Below are positions 59,077-64,000 of a stretch of 64,000 nt of DNA, piece after piece. Source of the stretch: Salinibacterium sp. ZJ70. GTDB lineage: Bacteria; Actinomycetota; Actinomycetes; Actinomycetales; Microbacteriaceae. A program made the position numbers and the translations under genes. Every line of letters begins with the position of its first letter. Positions within the stretch are counted from its first letter, which is position 1. The notes under the pieces are model-generated. The model was given only the letters and a program-made list of their open reading frames with translations. It ran no database searches and was not told the origin of the DNA. The stretch spans positions 1,488,001 through 1,552,000 of the forward strand of contig NZ_CP061770.1 in NCBI RefSeq assembly GCF_011751865.2, given 5' to 3'.

Positions 59077-59099
59077 AAACCCCCGCCGAGGCGAGGGTT
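59077..59099 (-). terminator. Terminator after the tRNA-Gly/Cys/Val operon
   Basis: Downstream of tRNA-Val(GAC) on the minus strand, AACCCTCGC and GCGGGGGTT (59091-59099 and 59078-59086) pair with one mismatch around a four-base loop. TTTTCTCG follows, a recognisable U-rich tail. Confidence 0.75.
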
Positions 59100-59106
59100 C
59101 TGTGTG

Positions 59107-59178
59107 TGGGCGATACTGGGATCGAACCAGTGACCTCTTCCGTGTCAGGGAAGCGCGCTACCGCTGCGCCAATCGCCC
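59107..59178 (-). tRNA. tRNA-Val (anticodon GAC)
   Basis: A cloverleaf on the minus strand: acceptor GGGCGAT/ATCGCCC, D arm TGGCGCAGCGGTAGCGC, anticodon stem CTTCC/GGAAG with loop CTGACAC (GAC), T loop GGTTCGATCCC, discriminator A. CCA is not encoded. Last of three tandem tRNA genes, 36 bp after tRNA-Cys. Confidence 0.95.
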
Positions 59179-59213
59179 GTCCTGATCGATGAGGCTGACC
59201 AGTGCGGTGAGTG

Positions 59214-59284
59214 AGGTGGCGACGGGATTCGAACCCGTGTGCACGGCTTTGCAGGCCGCTGCCTCGCCTCTCGGCCACGCCACC
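59214..59284 (-). tRNA. tRNA-Cys (anticodon GCA)
   Basis: Minus-strand cloverleaf: acceptor GGTGGCG/CGCCACC, anticodon loop CTGCAAA (GCA), T arm CGGGTTCGAATCCCG, discriminator U as usual for Cys. CCA not encoded. Confidence 0.95.
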
Positions 59285-59319
59285 AGGTGTGCGGTCCGGG
59301 GACCGTGAGACTCCACTCG

Positions 59320-59391
59320 AGCGGATGACGAGATTCGAACTCGCGACCCTCACCTTGGCAAGGTGATGCGCTACCACTGCGCCACATCCGC
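59320..59391 (-). tRNA. tRNA-Gly (anticodon GCC)
   Basis: Minus-strand cloverleaf: acceptor GCGGATG/CATCCGC, D arm TGGCGCAGTGGTAGCGC, anticodon stem CACCT/AGGTG with loop TGCCA core (GCC), T arm GCGAGTTCGAATCTCG. It is the first gene of the three-tRNA operon. Confidence 0.95.
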
Positions 59392-59445
59392 ATTTCGCAG
59401 GTCTTGCGACCCGCTGGTGTCTTCCGTTTCCGGCTGACATGAATG

Positions 59446-59473
59446 ACTGTAGCCGAAGTTTTTGCCATGTCAA
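59446..59473 (-). promoter_or_regulatory. Promoter of the tRNA-Gly-Cys-Val operon
   Basis: On the minus strand a consensus TTGACA (59473-59468), 16-bp spacer and TACAGT (59451-59446) lie 55 bp ahead of tRNA-Gly. It is the best -35 in the window, as expected for stable RNA. Confidence 0.75.
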
Positions 59474-59551
59474 AACCGAGTCGCACTCCGTGTCGCGGCG
59501 CGACGAAACGTGTCAGAAGGCCCCTCTCGGATGTGGCAAGATGGAGGCATT

Positions 59552-59627
59552 GGGCGATTGGCGCAGTTGGTAGCGCGCTTCCTTCACACGGAAGAGGTCA
59601 TCAGTTCGAGTCTGGTATCGCCCACCA
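59552..59627 (+). tRNA. tRNA-Val (anticodon CAC)
   Basis: Plus-strand cloverleaf with acceptor GGGCGAT/ATCGCCC, anticodon stem CTTCC/GGAAG with loop TTCACAC (CAC) and T loop AGTTCGAGTCT. CCA is encoded at 59625-59627. The acceptor and D arm match the opposite-strand Val(GAC) gene closely. A weak CAAGAT -10 is at 59537-59542. Confidence 0.95.
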
Positions 59628-59629
59628 TG

Positions 59630-59654
59630 AAACCCTCGGCCACGCCGGGGGTTT
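59630..59654 (+). terminator. Rho-independent terminator of tRNA-Val(CAC)
   Basis: AAACCCTCGGC (59630-59640) pairs with GCCGGGGGTTT (59644-59654; one G-T pair) around CAC, followed by TCTCGTTT. Confidence 0.85.
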
Positions 59655-59660
59655 TCTCGT

Positions 59661-59889
59661 TTCCGGAGATCGGTCTCGCGGCCGCTGCTTCCCCACGATT
59701 CCCGACTTTTCGCGGATGTCGCCCCCGCACTGCTCGCGCTCCATGGGGCACCTAGGTGCCACATGCCCCGCGGATCCGCCTCCATCGGCCCGTGGACGCG
59801 AGAGTTCTCGAGATTCACCAGACTGCGGTCCCCCGTCTTCTGGGGACAGAGCCTGGCCGACTTCCGCTGACAGCGGCGCCTCCGCCGAC
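59661..59889. other. Gene-free stretch with several hairpins
   Basis: No supported gene lies between the tRNA-Val terminator and the end of the ABC permease gene. GGCACCTAGGTGCC at 59747-59760 is a perfect 14-bp palindrome. GTCCCC (59828-59833) and GGGGAC (59842-59847) could form a terminator-type hairpin for the permease on the minus strand. CCGCT/AGCGG at 59864-59868/59872-59876 adds a second. Confidence 0.5.
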
Positions 59890-60696
59890 CTACGTGATGT
59901 CGCGGCGCCTCAGAACGAGCGCGGCGCCCGCAACGAACAACAGCCCGAGGCCCCACACCTTCGCGAAACCGATACTGTTCCAGCCGTCGATCAGCGGCAC
60001 CGGGTCATTGACCCACAGGTAGGGCGACCACGCACCGAGCCACTCGAGGTCCGCGGACTGCTTCGCGAGTGCCTGCATCACGTAGCCGATGGCGGCGATG
60101 AGCGCGCCACCGGTCGCGGCCAGGGAGCGGCGACCGGTGACCGCGCCGACCAGCAGCGCAACTGCGGCGCTGAGGTACGCGAGCCCGGTGGTACCGACCG
60201 CGGCGGCGAGCAGGTTGCCGGTTTCGATCTCGAGCTCGAACGGCTCGTCCAGCACCAGAATGACCGCGACCGTGATGGCGAGAAGCAGCACCAGCTTCAC
60301 CAGCACGGTGAGCGCCGCCTCGAGCACCACCCGCACGCGACCCACCCCGTGGGCCAGGTCGAGCTCAAGCCGGCCCGACTCCCAGTCCCCGGCGATCAGT
60401 GACGAACCCCACGCGGTCGCGGCGACGACCAGGACCACGAAACCGACCAGCCCGAAGAAGGTGCTCTGCGTGTAGCCCGCACCGGTTGAGATCTGGTCGT
60501 AGCCGAGAGCCGCGATGAGCTCCGGGGGCAGGCTGTCGAGGATGCCCTGCAGCTCACGGGATCCCCCGATGCTCGGGTACAGGGGCAGATAGAGGACGAG
60601 CACCGCGACAACGCCGACGGCCCAGGCGATCAGTCCTCGCCACGACTCGCCGAGCGCGCGGGTGACGAGCGGCAGCAGGTTACGCATGGCGCCCAT
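59890..60696 (-). CDS. ABC transporter permease (ABC-2 type exporter)
   Basis: A 268-residue (from ATG 60696) membrane protein with about six helices. The MRNLLPLVTRALGESWRGLI N-terminus and the extracytoplasmic loop after helix 1 fit the ABC-2/antibiotic export permeases of actinobacteria. GRLELDLAHGVGRVRVVLEA is the typical cytoplasmic segment. It overlaps the ATPase gene by 17 bp. An ATG three codons later (60687) is an equal candidate start. The substrate is unknown. Confidence 0.85.
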   Translation of the reverse strand: MGAMRNLLPLVTRALGESWRGLIAWAVGVVAVLVLYLPLYPSIGGSRELQGILDSLPPELIAALGYDQISTGAGYTQSTFFGLVGFVVLVVAATAWGSSLIAGDWESGRLELDLAHGVGRVRVVLEAALTVLVKLVLLLAITVAVILVLDEPFELEIETGNLLAAAVGTTGLAYLSAAVALLVGAVTGRRSLAATGGALIAAIGYVMQALAKQSADLEWLGAWSPYLWVNDPVPLIDGWNSIGFAKVWGLGLLFVAGAALVLRRRDIT

Positions 60697-61612
60697 CCTG
60701 TCCGCCCTCGCCGTAGAGGTGCAGCACCGACTCCTCGAGGTCGGGCTCCTCGAGCGCGAGATCGCGGATCTCGAAGCGGGCCAGCGCCGCGACGAGCGGG
60801 CCGATCTCCCCATGGCTTGTGCCGGTGAGCCGCAGACCGACCGGATCCGGCTCGATCCGCAGCTGTGCGAGCGCGGTCTCCCGGCGGATCGCGGCCTCGG
60901 TCGACGCCCGATCGCTCGTGGCTATGCCGGCGTTGACCCGTCGGAGCGACCTGAGCCGCAGCGCATCGACATCTCCCGCGGCGATCACGCGACCTTCGCT
61001 CAGGACCGCGACCTCGTGCGCGGCGTTCTGCACCTCGCTCAGCACGTGAGAACTCAGGAGCACGGTCTGCCCCGCGGCGCACGCCTCCGCCAACATCCGG
61101 TGGAACTCGCGCTGCACGAGCGGGTCGAGGCCGCTCGTGGGCTCGTCGAGCACCAGCAGCTCGGGGCGGTGCATGAAAGCCTGCACGAGGCCGAGCTTCT
61201 GCTTGTTGCCCTTCGAGAGAGAGCCGATCCTGCGGTCGAGATCGAGACCCAGACGTTCCGCGAGCTGCTCGACGTAGCGGTCGTCCACGCGCCCCGAGAC
61301 CCCGGCGTAGAAGCGCAGCAGGCGGCGACCCGTGCTGTGCCCGCGCAGGCGAAGGTCGCCGGGCAGGTAGCCGATTCGTGTGCGCATCCGGGCCCCGCCC
61401 TGAAGGGGCGACTCGCCGAGCACTCGCACCTCCCCCGCGCTGGGCCGCAGCAGGTCGAGCAGGATCTTCAGCGTGGTGCTCTTGCCCGAACCGTTCGGGC
61501 CGATGAGCCCGAACACCGTGCCCGGTCGCACGGTGAGCTCCACCCCGCGCAGCGCCTCGAACGAGCCGAACGATTTCCGCAGACCCGTCGCGTACACGGT
61601 CGCGGCGTTCAC
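60680..61612 (-). CDS. ABC transporter ATP-binding protein (exporter type)
   Basis: A 310-residue ATPase. Walker A is GLIGPNGSGKSTTLKILLDL, the signature is LSKGNKQKLGLVQAFMH, Walker B is LLVLDEPTSGLDPLVQ, and the switch His is in LLSSHVLSEVQNA. The last about 90 residues form the C-terminal extension common to DrrA/CcmA-type exporters. The GTG at 61612 has GAGGG seven bases upstream; a 24-codon extension is rejected. TACATT upstream may be a -10. It pairs with the permease downstream. Confidence 0.9.
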   Translation of the reverse strand: MNAATVYATGLRKSFGSFEALRGVELTVRPGTVFGLIGPNGSGKSTTLKILLDLLRPSAGEVRVLGESPLQGGARMRTRIGYLPGDLRLRGHSTGRRLLRFYAGVSGRVDDRYVEQLAERLGLDLDRRIGSLSKGNKQKLGLVQAFMHRPELLVLDEPTSGLDPLVQREFHRMLAEACAAGQTVLLSSHVLSEVQNAAHEVAVLSEGRVIAAGDVDALRLRSLRRVNAGIATSDRASTEAAIRRETALAQLRIEPDPVGLRLTGTSHGEIGPLVAALARFEIRDLALEEPDLEESVLHLYGEGGQDGRHA

Positions 61613-61716
61613 CAGTGTGCCCTCATGCGGCCAATGTAGGTGCCGTGTCGGCGTTGACGCCAGACCCGCCCGGGGTTCGCTCATTCCCGAGGGCGTTTTC
61701 GAGCGCCTGCGGTCGC

Positions 61717-62814
61717 TCAGGCACGCCGGGCGGCGAAACGCGCGATCCCCGCCGCTCCCCCGGCGACGACAGCGGATGCCGCCGCCACGAGGACGAAGAG
61801 CGCCGCAGGCGGAACGACAGCGGCGAGACGACCCGAGAACACGAATCCGGTGGTTTCCCCGACCACAGCGGGCGCCATGAGCCCGACAGCGGCGACAGCC
61901 AGCGCGCCGATCGCCCCGCGACGAGCGGACACCGTCCCCGTGCGGGTGCCGAGGATCCCCGCGCCCACCGCTCCACCGAGGACGCCCGTCAGAAGTGCGG
62001 AAGCGGGTGAGAGGCTCGCGGCGCCCGCGAGCACGGCGATGAAACCCGACCCGAGCCCGCCGAGGAGCGTCCGAGGCTGTCGCGGGTCGACGCCCCGCCC
62101 CACCAGCACGGCACCCCAGGCGAACAGTCCTCCGAGCGGCGCGAGGAAGGCAGAGGTCGCGATGTGCACCATGTACTCATCGATGACGCCCTCGAGACTC
62201 ACCAGCCAGACCGCTGAGCTCAGCCACATGAGCCCCGCGACGGCGGCGATCCGGGTCCACGCGAGGGACGCGCCCGATGGCACCCCCGGGGGGCTGGCTG
62301 CGTCGCGACCGATGGCGAGCACCCCCACGAGCGTTGCCGCGGCCGTCGAGACCACGACGGCGAGCACGCCTCCGAAGTCCTCCGCGCCGCAGTCTGCGAG
62401 TCCGCACGCCGATGCGATGAACGGCGGCGCGAGCACCGCGAAGGGGAACGCGACCACGGCCCATCCCATGACCACAGACCACACTTCCGCGCGGCGTGCG
62501 CCTGCGGTCTCCAGCACCGAGCCGACCACGAGCGCAAGCGGTCCGACCGAGACCGACAGCGCGAGCAGGAAGTCCGGGGATTCGAGATCGAGAAGCACCC
62601 CCAGCGTGCACGCGACGGACGACGCGACCCCCGCAGCGAGGACGGCGCGCATCGCGAGTTCACGACGTCGCTGCCGCGGGCTGAGGGCGATGCCCGCGCC
62701 TGCGACGACGACGCACGCGAGCGCCGAGACGAGAACCAGGGCAGACACGATGCCTTTCGAGGGTGCGACGAGCTCGGAATACAGGGCCGCCGGGCGGCCG
62801 GTGAGCACAACCAT
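61717..62814 (-). CDS. Amt-derived membrane protein lacking the ammonium-pore histidines
   Basis: A 365-residue integral membrane protein with about ten or eleven helices. It aligns collinearly with the neighbouring Amt by eye. DFGGVLAVVVSTAAATLVG matches Amt DYAGGTVVHINAGAAAL, and WLSSAVWLVSLEGVIDEYM matches the FGWFGFNAGAEWLNNLEGVG region. LLGGLGSGFIAVLAGAASLS matches VGAGSGAVAGLVAITPSCAN. The first pore His is replaced by Val, and the second (Amt GIHLVGG) has no counterpart. So ammonium conduction as in Amt is unlikely; a sensor, partner or altered channel is possible. ATG 62814 follows a hairpin 34 bp long. Confidence 0.7.
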   Translation of the reverse strand: MVVLTGRPAALYSELVAPSKGIVSALVLVSALACVVVAGAGIALSPRQRRRELAMRAVLAAGVASSVACTLGVLLDLESPDFLLALSVSVGPLALVVGSVLETAGARRAEVWSVVMGWAVVAFPFAVLAPPFIASACGLADCGAEDFGGVLAVVVSTAAATLVGVLAIGRDAASPPGVPSGASLAWTRIAAVAGLMWLSSAVWLVSLEGVIDEYMVHIATSAFLAPLGGLFAWGAVLVGRGVDPRQPRTLLGGLGSGFIAVLAGAASLSPASALLTGVLGGAVGAGILGTRTGTVSARRGAIGALAVAAVGLMAPAVVGETTGFVFSGRLAAVVPPAALFVLVAAASAVVAGGAAGIARFAARRA

Positions 62815-62848
62815 ACGGGGCGCCGCCTCCGAAGAGACGACGCCCCGT
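62815..62848 (-). terminator. 15-bp hairpin with UUCG tetraloop between amt and its paralogue
   Basis: On the minus-strand RNA, ACGGGGCGUCGUCUC (62848-62834) pairs with GAGGCGGCGCCCCGU (62829-62815) around UUCG (62833-62830). The stem is fully paired with two G-U pairs, which exist only in this strand's RNA. It ends one base before the ATG of the downstream gene and contains its GGAGG. There is no U-tract. It may be a terminator, an RNA-stability element or a translation switch. Confidence 0.75.
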
Positions 62849-62875
62849 GTGTGGCTGTCGAGCGGGACGACCCGG

Positions 62876-64000
62876 TCAATCGATCAGGGCGTAGCCCTCC
62901 TCGCCGTGAACGACCGTGTCGACACCGGCGAGCTCGTCCTCGCTCTTGATGCGGAAGCCGATGGTCTTCTCGATCGCGAAGCCGACGATCCACGCGACAG
63001 CGAAGGAGTAGATCGCGACGGCGAGAGCCGGGACGAGCTGCGAGACCAGCTGACCGGCGTCGCCGCCGACGAAGAGGCCCGTTCCGATGGCGAAGAAACC
63101 GAGGTAGAGCGTTCCGATGAGACCGCCCACGAGGTGGATGCCCACCACGTCGAGCGAGTCGTCGAAGCCGAGCTTGAACTTGAGTTCGATCGCGAGAGCG
63201 CACACCGCACCGGCGATGAGACCGAGGAGGAGGGCCCAGCCGGGTTCGAGGTTGGCGCACGACGGGGTGATCGCGACGAGACCGGCGACGGCACCGGAGC
63301 CGGCGCCCACCGAGGTGGGCTTGCCGTCCTTGACCTTCTCGACGACCAGCCAGCCGAGGATCGCCGCAGCAGTCGCACCCAGCGTGTTGATGACGATGAG
63401 GCCGACGCCCTCGAGGTTGTTGAGCCATTCCGCTCCGGCATTGAATCCGAACCAGCCGAACCAGAGGATTGCGGCACCCAGGAGCGTCAGCGGCACGTTG
63501 TGGGGCTTCTGGATGCCCTTCTGGAAGCCGATGCGCTTTCCGAGGACGAGTGCCAGCGCGAGAGCGGCAGCACCGGCGTTGATGTGCACGACGGTGCCAC
63601 CTGCGTAGTCGATGACGGCGGGGAGACCCGTGAGCTCCGACCAGCTGTAGAGCCAGCCGCCACCCCACACCCACGCCGCGACCGGGAAGTACACGAGAGT
63701 CGCGAAGATGCCGGCGAAGATCAGCCACGAACCGAACTTGGCGCGGTCGGCGATCGCACCCGAGATGAGCGCGACGGTGATGATCGCGAAGGTCGCACCG
63801 TAGGTCGCGCCGATGAGGGTCTCGTTGTCGTAGCCGCCCGCGAACGCGAAGTTCGCGAACGGGTTGCCGGCGAAGTCGAAGGGTCCCGTGGTGGCCGACA
63901 TGCTCGAGCCGTAGAGGATCCAGAGGACGCTCACGAGGCCGAGGGAGCCGAAGCTCATCATCATCATGCTGACGACGCTCTTCGCCTTGACGAGACCGCC
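62876..64000 (-). CDS. amt: Ammonium transporter Amt, 5' part cut by window edge
   Basis: The frame is open to the edge (GGLVKAKSVVSMMMMSFGS at the cut), with 374 residues visible. It is an Amt/MEP/Rh trimeric ammonium channel. The NH4-recruiting and pore regions are intact: VIDYAGGTVVHINAG with the first pore His and DVVGIHLVGGLIGTLYLG with the second. PSCANLEPGWALLLG and the short C-terminal tail SEDELAGVDTVVHGEEGYA are typical. glnK and glnD, which follow amt in many actinobacteria, are not downstream here. Confidence 0.96.
   Translation of the reverse strand, partial: GGLVKAKSVVSMMMMSFGSLGLVSVLWILYGSSMSATTGPFDFAGNPFANFAFAGGYDNETLIGATYGATFAIITVALISGAIADRAKFGSWLIFAGIFATLVYFPVAAWVWGGGWLYSWSELTGLPAVIDYAGGTVVHINAGAAALALALVLGKRIGFQKGIQKPHNVPLTLLGAAILWFGWFGFNAGAEWLNNLEGVGLIVINTLGATAAAILGWLVVEKVKDGKPTSVGAGSGAVAGLVAITPSCANLEPGWALLLGLIAGAVCALAIELKFKLGFDDSLDVVGIHLVGGLIGTLYLGFFAIGTGLFVGGDAGQLVSQLVPALAVAIYSFAVAWIVGFAIEKTIGFRIKSEDELAGVDTVVHGEEGYALID

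Noticed and set aside
59443..60402. 319-codon plus-strand frame over the tRNA and ABC permease region
   Set aside because: It runs through a tRNA gene and terminator and is antisense to a permease; not credible.
61701..61718. GAGCG/CGCTC hairpin at the end of the Amt-like gene
   Set aside because: Only 5 bp and overlapping the stop codon; too weak to call.

Overview
This window is GC-rich, densely packed bacterial chromosome. The gene content and order point to an actinobacterium of the family Microbacteriaceae, close to Microbacterium. The supporting order is pyrR-pyrB-pyrC-carA-carB-pyrF-mIHF/gmk-rpoZ-coaBC-metK-priA-fmt-rsmB-rpe, together with thrS-HIT, pdxS-pdxT, yebC-ruvC-ruvA-ruvB-yajC-secD-secF-relA and aroE-aroC-aroK-aroB-aroQ-efp-nusB. 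GTG and TTG starts, 1-4 bp start/stop overlaps and leaderless-looking promoters are frequent. I see no prophage, insertion sequence, CRISPR array, rRNA or integron. The window is essentially a core-genome segment.

From 0 to 4.1 kb lies a minus-strand histidine/tryptophan run: hisE, hisG, hisF, hisI, trpE and a Trp-associated membrane protein cut by the left edge. From 4.1 to 22.3 kb lies one very compact minus-strand array. It begins with pyrR under a clear PyrR-binding RNA loop and runs through de novo UMP synthesis, a guanylate kinase fused to the actinobacterial integration host factor, rpoZ, coaBC, metK, a helicase-motif-free PriA, fmt, rsmB, rpe, a GNAT acetyltransferase and an FKBP isomerase. 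From 22.3 to 25.2 kb is a sulfonate-type ABC importer with a probable leaderless promoter. From 25.2 to 32 kb are nusB, efp, the aro cluster, mltG and ruvX, then alaS, a small membrane protein, rpsD with a long leader, and rarA.

From 37.4 to 40.2 kb a short plus-strand block encodes a membrane-anchored cyclophilin, a DUF349 protein and an AbiEi-like protein whose 3' end overlaps relA. From 40.2 to 50.8 kb the minus strand carries relA, secF, secD, yajC, ruvBAC, yebC, a membrane protein and pdxTS. A 28-bp perfect inverted repeat separates pdxS from a divergent pyridoxal kinase. From 51.8 to 58 kb are an Ap4A-phosphorylase-like HIT protein, thrS, three membrane proteins and an MpaB-type oxygenase fired from a compact divergent promoter. 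From 58 to 59.7 kb are a lipid-kinase-family protein and four tRNA genes (Val-GAC, Cys, Gly on minus; Val-CAC on plus). From 59.9 to 61.6 kb is an ABC exporter pair. The right end holds the ammonium transporter amt, cut by the edge, and downstream of it a second membrane protein that I align by eye along the Amt fold but which has lost the twin-histidine pore.

The observations most worth following up are the Amt-derived pseudo-transporter with a UUCG hairpin that buries its Shine-Dalgarno sequence, the mIHF-Gmk fusion, the pdxS/pdxK operator palindrome and the PyrR loop. Also notable are the missing pgsA-pimA block between HIT and pdxS, the ruvC gene with no conventional start codon, and a GDPD-like membrane protein with no catalytic motif. 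Most other genes are orthodox housekeeping genes. All functional calls come from reading the translations; no database search was run.
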